A stretch of DNA of 64,000 nt, from contig CADEEA010000003.1 of NCBI GenBank assembly GCA_902826245.1, forward strand, positions 1 to 64,000, read 5' to 3'. Made by a program: the position numbers and the translations under genes. The stretch comes from an uncultured Alphaproteobacteria bacterium (lineage in GTDB: Bacteria > Pseudomonadota > Alphaproteobacteria > Caulobacterales > Aquidulcibacteraceae). Below the pieces are notes generated by a model. That model was not told the DNA's origin and did not search any database. It was given only the letters and a program-made list of their open reading frames with translations. This document shows, in pieces, positions 8,080 to 16,103 of the stretch (the first letter of the stretch is position 1; each line of letters opens with the position of its first letter).

Positions 8080-8792
8080 GTTGGGAGCCCGCACAAGCAT
8101 CACCAGCGGAAACTTCGCCCTTGTCATCTTTTTCAGATCCAGAGAGCGTCGCCCGCTATGCGGAAGGGCCAGTGCGGCTGGTGCCGGGCTTTCACGCTCT
8201 CCAAACGATGACCCGCCTCCTGCTGGCCGAACGCATTCCGAATGATGCGTATGTGCTGGTCCTTGGCGCCGGCGGCGGGCTTGAGTTGAAGGTCTTCGCT
8301 GAGGCTCAGCCTGGATGGCGCTTCTGCGGCGCTGATCCATCGGCTGAGATGCTGGATTTGGCCAAGAGAACGCTTGGTCCCTTGGCGTCTCGCGTCGAGT
8401 TCCATGAAGGCTATATCGATACGGCGCCTGCTGGACTGTTCGATGCGGCGACCTGCCTTCTGACCCTTCACTTTCTTCCAGAAGACGAACGCCGGCGAAC
8501 GTTGGCGGAGGTTCATCGGCGGTTGACGCCCGGGGCGCCATTCGTTGTCGCGCACCACAGTTTTCCGCAGCAGGATGGAGAGAAAGCGAAGTGGCTCGCC
8601 CGATTTTCCGCCTTCGCGGCAGCATCCGGGATGGCGACCATGACACCGGAATCGGCCGCGGCCATGGGTGAACGTTTGCCGGTTCTTTCCCCGGAGCAGG
8701 ACGAAATGCTGTTGCGGGAAGCTGGGTTCGTTGACGTCGCCTTGTTCTATGCGGCCTTCACGTTCAGAGGGTGGGTCGCTTACAAGGCGTGA
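8076..8792 (+). CDS. Class I SAM-dependent methyltransferase
   Basis: 238 residues. SAM-binding motif I is VLVLGAGGGLELKVF (~60-74), with the acidic loop residue in FCGADPSAEMLDLA and motif IV in FDAATCLLTLHFLP. The likely start is TTG at 8076 overlapping the preceding stop (TTGA), giving coupling to the PLP enzyme; a later TTG is possible. The substrate is unknown. The pairing with a sulfur-amino-acid enzyme makes a small-molecule substrate plausible (inference only). Confidence 0.8.
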   Translation: MSWEPAQASPAETSPLSSFSDPESVARYAEGPVRLVPGFHALQTMTRLLLAERIPNDAYVLVLGAGGGLELKVFAEAQPGWRFCGADPSAEMLDLAKRTLGPLASRVEFHEGYIDTAPAGLFDAATCLLTLHFLPEDERRRTLAEVHRRLTPGAPFVVAHHSFPQQDGEKAKWLARFSAFAAASGMATMTPESAAAMGERLPVLSPEQDEMLLREAGFVDVALFYAAFTFRGWVAYKA

Positions 8793-8830
8793 TTGGCTGC
8801 GGCCTCCGGGCAACAGGTGCGGCGCTTTCT

Positions 8831-9208
8831 TTATTGCGCCAGTGACGCCGGCTGCTCTTGCACGCTGCGCAAGTACGCCATCAGCGCGTCCACACCCTGC
8901 GGGTTGAACTGAAACTCCGGCATCGGGTGCGCCACACGGATGCCGTTGATCAGCTCTTCTTCCAAAACATCGGCGCGATAGCGCGATAGCAAAGTACGAA
9001 ACAAGGGCGCGGCTGAATTGGGGCTTTCGCCAAATTCGCCTACCCCATGGCAGCGTGCGCATCCCGCTTCGGCAATAACACGCCCATCTTCGACAAGCGC
9101 GTCCAAGTCAATTTCAACGCCCGCACCGCCCACTTGCGCACCCACGACCGACGTCAGAGCGCAAGCGGCGAGAAGAAGGGCGCTGGCGACCATCAGAATA
9201 CGGCGCAT
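8831..9208 (-). CDS. Small lipoprotein-like c-type cytochrome
   Basis: 125 residues from the ATG at 9208, chosen because MRRILMVASALLLAAC is a clean signal sequence ending in a lipobox-like LAAC; the longer frame adds 14 residues with no such logic. One haem-binding CARCH (C50, C53, H54) is present, and M96 in HPMPEF is a likely axial ligand. This is a class I electron-transfer cytochrome, periplasmic and possibly membrane-anchored. It is convergent with the methyltransferase gene and divergent from the helicase gene. Confidence 0.85.
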   Translation of the reverse strand: MRRILMVASALLLAACALTSVVGAQVGGAGVEIDLDALVEDGRVIAEAGCARCHGVGEFGESPNSAAPLFRTLLSRYRADVLEEELINGIRVAHPMPEFQFNPQGVDALMAYLRSVQEQPASLAQ

Positions 9209-9321
9209 CGGCCTGTCCTTGAGCAGCTTAGGGGGTCTTTCTTTGACCAAAGACGTCGCGACGCGTCCTTGCGCTGGCGCAAAGGCGCACGCCCTTCGCT
9301 GGCTTTGCGCTATAAGGGCCC

Positions 9322-10617
9322 ATGCCGATTCCCGCCCTCGCGCCCGATCCTTCCGCCGCGGAAGCGCGTGCGGCGCTTTCTGACCGTACGCCCATCGTAT
9401 TGGTGACTGGTCGCGCCGGCACCGGCAAAAGCCATTTCATCCGGACTTTGGTTGAGCAGGAGCCAGATTTTCCGCAGGCTCTTCTGGCGCCGACGGGTCT
9501 GGCGGCGATGAATATAGGCGGCCAAACCGTGCACTCGTTCTTTGGCTTTCCGCCGCGCCCACTGATCGGCGTGACCGAGAAACCTCACTATTTTTTCACC
9601 CGCACCGCGCGCGCATTGCGGCGGTTGATCGTCGATGAAGTCTCCATGCTGCGCGCGGATGTGCTTGACGCGATGGATCAGCACCTGAAGGTCGCGCGAA
9701 AATCGCAGCGGCCGTTTGGCGGCGTGCAGATGTTGCTTGTGGGTGATTTCTACCAATTGCCGCCAGTAGTGCGCGGCGAGGAAAGCCAGCTCCTGGAGGA
9801 CGCCGGCTATGCGAGCCCATATGCGTTCTCGGCGCATTGCCTGAGGGATGCGCCGTTGGCGGCGGTGCAACTCACGGAAGTGTACCGCCAGACCGACCGC
9901 GATTTCATCGCGCTGTTGTCGGCGTTACGAGAGAACCGCGGCGTCGCAGACGCCGTCGAGACCCTCAACGCGGCCTGCCTCGGACGCGAGCTCTTGCAAC
10001 GCCCGGTGCTGCTCTGCGCCACCAATGCGGTGGCCGACAATTACAACCGCCAGGGATTGGCTGCGCTCACTGGCGCTGCGGCGAAGTATGCCGGCGGCTT
10101 CGAGGGCGAAGCGCCCAAGTCGCAATTTGCCGACCGTTTTCCCGCGCCGCTGGAATTGGTGCTGAAACAAGGCGCGCGCGTGATCTTCACGCAGAACGAT
10201 CCGGAGGGGCGCTGGGTCAACGGCACGTTGGGCGCCGTGGTGAAGCTTGAGGATACGCTCGTCACCGTCAAGAAAGACGATGGCAAGGAAGTCGAGGTCG
10301 AGCGCGCGACTTGGCCGCAGGCGCGCTGGAGCTGGAACGCGACAGAGCGAAAAATGGAAGTAAAAGAAGAATTCAAATACGTGCAATTTCCCCTCGCGCA
10401 CGCCTGGGCGCTAACCATCCACAAAGCGCAAGGCATGACTTTGGATTCCGTCGAGATCGACCTGGGACGCGGTGCGTTTGCTCCTGGGCAGACTTATGTG
10501 GCGCTTTCCCGCGCGCGCTCGATGGAGGGTTTGCGGCTCGCGCGACCGCTCGCCGCGCGCGATGTGAAAGTCGATCCCGCAATAGCGGAAGGCCTGGCGC
10601 GATTAGGCCTGTGGTAA
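9322..10617 (+). CDS. Pif1/RecD-like superfamily 1 helicase
   Basis: 431 residues. Walker A is GRAGTGKS (30-37), Walker B is LIVDEVSML (~110-118), followed by LLVGDFYQLPPV, the Q/R-rich YRQTDRDF segment and the C-terminal motif VI region HKAQGMTLD with YVALSRARS. This order is typical of bacterial Pif1-like and TraA/RecD-like SF1B helicases, which unwind DNA 5' to 3'. A TATAAG lies 7 bases before the ATG, so the transcript may be nearly leaderless. It lies on the chromosomal side of the tRNA fragment and may not belong to the integrated element. Confidence 0.88.
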   Translation: MPIPALAPDPSAAEARAALSDRTPIVLVTGRAGTGKSHFIRTLVEQEPDFPQALLAPTGLAAMNIGGQTVHSFFGFPPRPLIGVTEKPHYFFTRTARALRRLIVDEVSMLRADVLDAMDQHLKVARKSQRPFGGVQMLLVGDFYQLPPVVRGEESQLLEDAGYASPYAFSAHCLRDAPLAAVQLTEVYRQTDRDFIALLSALRENRGVADAVETLNAACLGRELLQRPVLLCATNAVADNYNRQGLAALTGAAAKYAGGFEGEAPKSQFADRFPAPLELVLKQGARVIFTQNDPEGRWVNGTLGAVVKLEDTLVTVKKDDGKEVEVERATWPQARWSWNATERKMEVKEEFKYVQFPLAHAWALTIHKAQGMTLDSVEIDLGRGAFAPGQTYVALSRARSMEGLRLARPLAARDVKVDPAIAEGLARLGLW

Positions 10618-10763
10618 CCGTGCAGCGAACGCCTACGCGATCCTGGTAGTAGGCCGCGAAACGAAGAGCGTTGTATGTGAGACGCCAAGTTAGCCCAGAG
10701 GTGGTGGACTTGCGAAAACTGAACCTGCGCAAATGAAAACGAGCGCGGGACCAGTTTTGTAAC

Positions 10764-10808
10764 TGGCGCACCCGACAGGATTCGAACCTGTGACCTCTGC
10801 CTTCGGAG
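10764..10808 (-). repeat. 3' fragment of tRNA-Arg(CCG): integration attachment-site remnant
   Basis: On the minus strand these 45 bases read as the 3' part of a tRNA: anticodon loop CTCCGAA with anticodon CCG (804-806 of 10804-10806), anticodon stem GGCAG, T arm ACAGG-TTCGAAT-CCTGT, acceptor CGGGTGC, discriminator G and encoded CCA. Upstream of the loop the sequence no longer pairs (GGGGGCGG instead of CTGCC), so the 5' half is missing. With an integrase gene 190 bp away, this is most simply the displaced tRNA 3' end at one boundary of an integrated element. Confidence 0.82.
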
Positions 10809-10996
10809 CCGCCCCCTTCGATGTTGCCGCATACTAGATGTTGTTGCCAGACGTTTCCTAAGCCATTGTAAGATTTGTGTTTTTACGAGCATCGTGTTTT
10901 CATGCGTTTCCGGAACGAAGCGCACGTGTGATCGCTGCCTGATTGCCATGGGGTAGCCCTCAAGCGCGTTTCGCTCGGCGGCGGAGCAGCGCGTCC

Positions 10997-12490
10997 ATGC
11001 AAGTGCGAGAACTCACCAAAGAGATTGTCCGCAACGCGGCGCCCAGCGCAAAACGCTACGTGCTCTGGGATGCGAGCAAGAAAGGCTTCGGTCTTCGCGT
11101 CAGTCCAAATGGCGACAAGACGTATGTCGTGAAGGCGCGACAAGGTCGCGGAAGCTTCGCCGAACAACGATGGATCACGATCGGCAGCGCAACTCTCGTC
11201 AAGCTTGCCGACGCCCGAGAGGAAGCCACCACAATCCTCGCCAAGGCGCGCACGAACCAAGAGCCGGCGCCGCGCCCGCATGTCACGTTCGAGGACTCCG
11301 TCACCATGTCAAAGCTCTGCGACATGTGGCTGGAGAAAGCCGCACATCGCCGGCGAGGACGCGGGCCGCTCGGGGGGTCGCTTCGCAAGCCCGAATATGT
11401 CGAGAACGACCGCGGCCGGATCGAAGCGCATATCAAGCCGCTCCTCGGCCGCTACAAGGTTCGCGAGATCAACCGGAGCAAGATCGAGACCTATCGCGAC
11501 GCCGTATCACGCGGCGAAACTAAGCTCACCAAGAAGAGCAAGAAGCTGCGGGGCGTCACTCGGGTGAAGGGCGGCGAAGGCACGGCCAACCGCTCACTTT
11601 CGCTGCTTTCGACCATTCTTTCCTTCGCGGTCCGTGAGGAGATCATCGACCGCAACCCATGTTTCGGGATCGAGCGGTCGCCTGGGAATATGCGCGAGCG
11701 TTTCCTAAGTCCTCAGGAGTTCGGCAAACTAGGTGAAGTCATCGCCCGCGCCGAAACCGAAGGCGCAAACCCACACGGCATCGCGATTATCCGGCTGCTG
11801 GCGCTTTCCGGCGCACGCAAGAGCGAAATCCAGAACTTAACCTGGGGCGCAGTCGATTTGCGGACAGGCTTTTTGCGCCTCCCACGCTCCAAAACCGGAC
11901 CGCGGCTCATCCTGATCACCGCCGCCATGCGAAAAATCTTCGAGGAAATGGAGCGGCGCGACGACGACAATTGGGTTTTTCCTAATGCCGACGACACCGC
12001 CCCGTTCGACGGCGTGCCTAAGATATGGATCGGCATTCGGGCTGCGGCCAACCTCTGCGATGTGCGTCTGCACGACCTCCGGCATTCGGCCGCATCGTTT
12101 GCGCTCATGAGCGGCGTGGGGCTCGAAGTGATCGGCAAGCTCTTGGGCCATAGCGATATCAAAACGACGCGGCGCTACGCGCACCTGGCTGATGTCGTCG
12201 TGCGCGCCGCCGCCGAGAGCACTGCCGACCAGATCGCCGAACTCATGAAGTTTGGCGAGCCAGCCGCGCCGGAGCCGCCCTCGTTGCCGCCACCAGCCGC
12301 CGCGCCGCCCCCGTCGGCGGCCCGCACAGCGGCCCCAATACGCGCCGCCGCGGCCGCATTCGGCGCCCGCCGGGCCGTGGCGCGACCCGATGGGCGGCGC
12401 CCCGCCGCCACCTCGTCCGCCCAGAGAAGCCCCGGTGTGGGAGCCCCAGGTGGGGCAGTCGGGGGGCAATTGGATATGTTCGAGGGCTGA
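10997..12490 (+). CDS. Tyrosine recombinase / site-specific integrase
   Basis: 497 residues from the ATG at 10997 (MQVRELTKEIVRNAAPSAKR), chosen over an upstream TTG because it starts at the family's N-terminal arm-binding domain. The catalytic set is complete: R274 in LSGARKSE, K299 in RSKTGPR, H359-x-x-R362 in HDLRHSAAS, H385 in LLGHSDIKT and Y394 in TTRRYAHL. The last ~75 residues (421-497) are a Pro/Ala/Arg-rich low-complexity tail not usual for the family. The adjacent tRNA-Arg 3' fragment is the likely attachment site. Confidence 0.95.
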   Translation: MQVRELTKEIVRNAAPSAKRYVLWDASKKGFGLRVSPNGDKTYVVKARQGRGSFAEQRWITIGSATLVKLADAREEATTILAKARTNQEPAPRPHVTFEDSVTMSKLCDMWLEKAAHRRRGRGPLGGSLRKPEYVENDRGRIEAHIKPLLGRYKVREINRSKIETYRDAVSRGETKLTKKSKKLRGVTRVKGGEGTANRSLSLLSTILSFAVREEIIDRNPCFGIERSPGNMRERFLSPQEFGKLGEVIARAETEGANPHGIAIIRLLALSGARKSEIQNLTWGAVDLRTGFLRLPRSKTGPRLILITAAMRKIFEEMERRDDDNWVFPNADDTAPFDGVPKIWIGIRAAANLCDVRLHDLRHSAASFALMSGVGLEVIGKLLGHSDIKTTRRYAHLADVVVRAAAESTADQIAELMKFGEPAAPEPPSLPPPAAAPPPSAARTAAPIRAAAAAFGARRAVARPDGRRPAATSSAQRSPGVGAPGGAVGGQLDMFEG

Positions 12491-12580
12491 AGGCGGCCCC
12501 TAAAGGACCGATCGGGAGGTGACTGAGCGCGGGGATGCCGGCCGGTTATGTCTATGATTTACATGGATATTTTATCTACC

Positions 12581-12628
12581 CGACATTTTACCAGACATTC
12601 AACCCGACATTTTCGGGGACATTTTTTG
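12581..12628. repeat. Four 12-bp tandem repeats (iteron-like)
   Basis: Four consecutive 12-mers with a shared core: CGACATTTTACC, AGACATTCAACC, CGACATTTTCGG, GGACATTTTTTG. A fifth CGACATTTTT lies at 12694-12703. They sit in an AT-rich stretch (about 12550-12730) that contrasts with the GC-rich surroundings, between the integrase gene and the Fic start. A role as operator for the Fic gene or as iterons of the mobile element is possible; the sequence alone does not decide. Confidence 0.65.
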
Positions 12629-12727
12629 GAGTACACAAACAAAAACATCGAAAAAATAAGAGATTTTTGCTACACAGAAACAGAAATCCAACTCGACATT
12701 TTTAGCGACAGAAAACTACCACAGAAA

Positions 12728-13981
12728 ATGGCGCGAAAAACTGCCACAAAAAAACAGGCGAAAAAAAGCGCCCCGAAAACATCGCCGCTGCGCGATGGTG
12801 ACGAAGATATTTTTCGTATGGAGCCACTGCGTTTTGCGCAGGATTCAAAATGGCGCGGCGAATTAAACGAACTTGTTGTCGATCTAACGTTCAAAGCGGC
12901 CAGCTTCAAATCGAGCCTTCCAGACGGCATGCTGGCCGCACTAGCAGATCTCGTGCGCTCGATGAATTGCTATTACAGCAATCTGATCGAGGGTCACGAC
13001 ACCCATCCGATCGACATCGAACGGGCGCTCAATGACGATTTGAGCCGCGATCCCAAAAAGCGTGAGCTTCAGCTTGAAGCCAAGGCGCATATTTCGGTGC
13101 AGCGTTGGATCGATCTGGGGGGGCTAAAAGGCCGTGCAACCAGCGTCGAGGGTATTCGTGAAACGCATAAGCGCTTCATCGAAAGCCTGCCGGAAGAGCT
13201 GAAGTGGGCTACCGACCCTGAGACCGGCGAGAAGGTCAAAGTCATTCCCGGCCAGTTTCGCACGCGTGACGTGAAGGTGGGCCGCCATATCGCGGTCAGC
13301 CCTGGCGCGGTACCGCGTTTCATGACCCGCTATTCCGAGGCTTACGCCAAGCAATCGCGCGCGGAGATGATCCTATCGGCGGCCGCTGCACATCATCGCT
13401 TGCTTTGGATTCACCCGTTCGCCGACGGCAACGGCCGTGTTGCGCGACTCGTGTCGCACGCCATGTTCTTGGAAAGCCTCGAAACGGCTGGCATCTGGTC
13501 GATCGCCCGCGGCCTCGCCATTAACGTCGAGACCTACAAGCAGAACCTCGCCCAATGTGATCTCGTGCGCCGCAACGATCTCGATGGCCGCGGACACCTA
13601 ACCGAAGAGGCGCTATCCGACTTCACGCGCTTCTTTCTTACGGTGTCGATTGACCAAGTGACCTTCATGCAAGGTTTGATGCAGCCCGATCGTCTGCGCG
13701 CGCGGGTGTTGGCTTGGGCCGACGAAGAAGTGCGCTTGAGCGGCCTTTCCAAGAAGGCCGGCCAGATTCTTGAAGCCCTTCTCTATCGCGGTGAGCTTCC
13801 GCGCGGCGACATTCCTGGCTTGATTCAAACGACGGACCGCCAAGCCCTTCGTGTCGTCAAGCAATTGCAGGATTTCGGCGTGCTAACTTCGCTGTCGTCC
13901 AAATCGCCGTGGCGCCTAGCGCTGCCCGCGACCCTCGCCCATCGCTGGCTGCCCGGGCTCTTTCCAGCGAGCACGCAATAG
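12728..13981 (+). CDS. Fic family protein, probable AMP-transferase with N-terminal inhibitory motif
   Basis: 417 residues from the ATG at 12728 (MARKTATKKQAKKS). An upstream frame to 12548 reads through the tandem repeat and is unlikely to be protein. The Fic motif HPFADGNGRVAR is complete at 229-240 with catalytic H229. The segment SNLIEG at 84-89 matches the (S/T)xxxE(G/N) inhibitory motif placed before the Fic core, as in class II Fic proteins, so activity is probably self-restrained. The C-terminal ~100 residues contain a winged-helix-like region (ILEALLYRGELPRGDIPGLI). It is part of the integrated element; possible roles are toxin, regulator or phage defence. Confidence 0.9.
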   Translation: MARKTATKKQAKKSAPKTSPLRDGDEDIFRMEPLRFAQDSKWRGELNELVVDLTFKAASFKSSLPDGMLAALADLVRSMNCYYSNLIEGHDTHPIDIERALNDDLSRDPKKRELQLEAKAHISVQRWIDLGGLKGRATSVEGIRETHKRFIESLPEELKWATDPETGEKVKVIPGQFRTRDVKVGRHIAVSPGAVPRFMTRYSEAYAKQSRAEMILSAAAAHHRLLWIHPFADGNGRVARLVSHAMFLESLETAGIWSIARGLAINVETYKQNLAQCDLVRRNDLDGRGHLTEEALSDFTRFFLTVSIDQVTFMQGLMQPDRLRARVLAWADEEVRLSGLSKKAGQILEALLYRGELPRGDIPGLIQTTDRQALRVVKQLQDFGVLTSLSSKSPWRLALPATLAHRWLPGLFPASTQ

Positions 13982-14156
13982 CACGGACGTAGCACCAGAA
14001 GCGAAATCCCAGAAAGAAAAGTCCTCCCCGACCGGAAGCTATGCGCCCGACAACGGACATTCCGCCGTCGAAGCGGCACCGGAAGCTTTTCGCCGGTTCC
14101 AGTCATTGGCGTCGGCGGAGTTCCGTCCAGAACCAATGCGCCGCAGCGCTGCTTTT

Positions 14157-14345
14157 CTACGCCGCCTGAGGACGCCACGCCGCGAACAGAACCAAAGCCA
14201 GGGGCACTAAGCCAATGAGGTCTACGACCGCGATTGTTCTCAGAGCGCCTGAGGGCATGCCTGCGCGAAGATAGACCAGAAGAAAACCGATGACGCTAAC
14301 GGCAGCGACTATGCTGAGGGCCCGCCTTGCCGATGGCTCGAACAT
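14157..14345 (-). pseudogene. Small hydrophobic protein, probably truncated membrane protein
   Basis: 62 residues with two membrane segments ([18 protein letters not shown] and TIAVVDLIGLVPLALVLFAAW). The hydrophobic frame continues upstream of its ATG for 11 codons to a stop inside the IS30 remnant, so the 5' end was probably cut by that insertion. No family recognised. The 175 bp between the Fic gene and this frame hold nothing I can identify. Confidence 0.4.
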
Positions 14346-14363
14346 CCCGAGCAGGCATGCCGC

Positions 14364-14639
14364 GACAATGGCAAAGAATTAGCCGACCACCGACGCTTCA
14401 CCATGGAAACAGACGTCGATATCTATTTCTGCGATCCCCATAGCCCTTGGCAGTGCGGCTCCAACGAAAATACCAATCGTCTACTGCGCCAATATTTTCC
14501 GAAAGGCACAGATCTGGCGCCGCACTCACAAGCGCAGCTCAATCGCATTGCTCGCGAGCTCAACGAGCGGCCCAGAAAAACTCTGGACTTTCGCACCCCA
14601 GCAGAGCGATTTAGTCAGTGTGTTGCATCGACCCATTGA
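14364..14639 (+). pseudogene. IS30-family transposase, C-terminal remnant
   Basis: The frame from 14364 reads [19 protein letters not shown] and then [49 protein letters not shown]: the C-terminal part of the IS30 DDE transposase with its final catalytic Glu in SNENTN. The N-terminal helix-turn-helix and first Asp are absent. No clear terminal inverted repeats remain. From 14640 to 14766 I see no gene. Confidence 0.88.
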
Positions 14640-14766
14640 GGTCGCCGCCCAATGCGGTCGTTCGCGCTCGCCGAGGCAGAGTGGCAAGTTCTCGCCGAGA
14701 GACGCGCTCAGCCGCGAAGGCGTTGGCTTGCGCCGCCAGGGCGAAAGAACACACTCTGGTTGCTAG

Positions 14767-15111
14767 TCACGCTCCAAAGCGCGCCACCGCGTCGATCTCG
14801 ACCAATGCGCCTTCAACGGCGAGCGCCGATACGATCGTGCTGCGGGCCGGCTTATGGTCGCCAAAAAAACTCGCGTAGGCTTCGTTGTAAGATGGGAAAA
14901 GCGCCCTGTCGGTGATCCAGGTATTAGCCTTGACCACGTGCATGCGGTCGAGCCCATGCCGGGCCAATTCTGACTCCAGCCGTTCAAGCACGAGCAGCGT
15001 CTGCGCCATAATATCGCCCGAGACCCGGCCATCTGCGCCAAAGGCCAATTGTCCAGAAAGAAAAAGCAGATCGCCCGCTCGAAAACTCGGCGACATGTGC
15101 GGTGCGCTCAT
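14767..15111 (-). CDS. RidA/YjgF family protein
   Basis: 114 residues, slightly shorter than the usual ~125. Family signatures: GDLLFLSGQLAFGADG, VVKANTWITDRALFPSYNEAYASFFG and RSTIVSALAVEGALVEIDAVA, where the Arg before ST matches the arginine that binds the carboxylate of imines in RidA. Such proteins hydrolyse reactive enamines/imines. It is the last gene of a minus-strand set and overlaps the upstream hydroxyacyl-CoA dehydrogenase gene by 4 bp, pointing to a role in a catabolic pathway rather than general housekeeping. Confidence 0.88.
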   Translation of the reverse strand: MSAPHMSPSFRAGDLLFLSGQLAFGADGRVSGDIMAQTLLVLERLESELARHGLDRMHVVKANTWITDRALFPSYNEAYASFFGDHKPARSTIVSALAVEGALVEIDAVARFGA

Positions 15112-16103
15112 TGCGGTTCTTCCTTCCCGTGGCCCGTCTTGGGTAGGAGTTTCAAATAGCCCAACAGCCGCACGAACTCCCCTAGCCGCTCATGGCGGTA
15201 GGCGCCCACATCAACATTCGCCCAGTCGAAATATCCCGCGCCGTCCCGCATGCCATTGCGGCCCTCGCGCATGTTGTTCACTACCACGTCCGGCGCGCGA
15301 TACCGGTCGGCGTCAATTGTCCGCGAGAGGTGGTTCGAGGCATGAAAGAGGATGTCGTTGCCGCCAAAATCGATAAACTCCAGCATGCCGAGGATGGCGT
15401 AGCGAATGCCAAAGCCATAGCGGATCGCCTTGTCAATATCTTCGGCAGAAGCGACGCCTTCTTCATAAAGGCGCGCCGCCTCATTCATGGCTAAGGCTTG
15501 GATGCGCGGCACCACATAACCGGGCGTATCGGCCATCACCACCGGGACTTTTCCGATCGACTCAAGCGCCGCCTTCATAGCTGCGACTGCCTCCGCCGAG
15601 GTAGCGCGTCCCTTCGCCACCTCCACAAGCGGCATAAGTGCGGCGGGGTTGAGCCAGTGGGCATTCAAAAAACGCTCGGGTGTGCTTACTAAAGGCGCGA
15701 GGTCGCCAACCGATAAGGTCGACGTTGTCGATGCGATGACGCTATCATTGCCACAATGGGCGCTGGCCCACCCAAGCGCCTCGCGCTTGGCCTCCATAGT
15801 CTCTGGCACACCTTCAAAGACAATCGAGCAGTCGCCAATCTCGCGCTCGCCTTCCGCACGAGACATCACCCGCAGACGCGCTAATGCAGCACAGGCACTT
15901 GCCGGATCGCCGACGCCAATCGAGGCGAAAAAATTTAAATCGCTTTCAATTTCCCCAAGGGCCGCACTGCGCAACGCCTCGAATGCACTCGGCTCGCGAG
16001 GCTTCGCATCGATCAACAGTGTTTGCCAGCCGCCGAGCGTAAATGCCTCGGCGATGCCCCGTCCCATGCGCCCCGCGCCGATGATGGCGACGCGCCCGCT
16101 CAT
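15108..16103 (-). CDS. 3-hydroxyacyl-CoA dehydrogenase family protein
   Basis: 331 residues. The NAD-binding Rossmann motif is VAIIGAGRMGRGIAEAF (5-21). SNxS/H-type catalytic elements appear in ASTTSTLSVGDLA and RFLNAHWLNPAALMPLVEV, and ADTPGYVVPRIQ is the hinge into the C-terminal helical domain. The reaction is NAD-dependent oxidation of a 3-hydroxyacyl-CoA to the 3-oxo thioester. It shares one base with the upstream opine-dehydrogenase-like gene (16103) and overlaps RidA, so the three are co-translated. Confidence 0.9.
   Translation of the reverse strand: MSGRVAIIGAGRMGRGIAEAFTLGGWQTLLIDAKPREPSAFEALRSAALGEIESDLNFFASIGVGDPASACAALARLRVMSRAEGEREIGDCSIVFEGVPETMEAKREALGWASAHCGNDSVIASTTSTLSVGDLAPLVSTPERFLNAHWLNPAALMPLVEVAKGRATSAEAVAAMKAALESIGKVPVVMADTPGYVVPRIQALAMNEAARLYEEGVASAEDIDKAIRYGFGIRYAILGMLEFIDFGGNDILFHASNHLSRTIDADRYRAPDVVVNNMREGRNGMRDGAGYFDWANVDVGAYRHERLGEFVRLLGYLKLLPKTGHGKEEPQ

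Noticed and set aside
10764..10850. Complete tRNA gene
   Set aside because: The 5' half (acceptor, D arm and anticodon 5' stem) is absent; only the 3' part from the anticodon loop onward is present.
12548..12727. N-terminal extension of the Fic protein
   Set aside because: It reads through the 12-bp tandem repeat giving RHFT-type repeats in AT-rich DNA; the internal ATG at 12728 begins a normal N-terminus.
13825..14178. 117-codon minus-strand frame after the Fic gene
   Set aside because: Overlaps the Fic 3' end, no ribosome-binding site or recognisable family; treated as non-coding.
14548..14915. Several 70-90-codon plus-strand frames after the IS30 remnant
   Set aside because: Ser/Arg-rich, mutually overlapping and antisense to the RidA gene.
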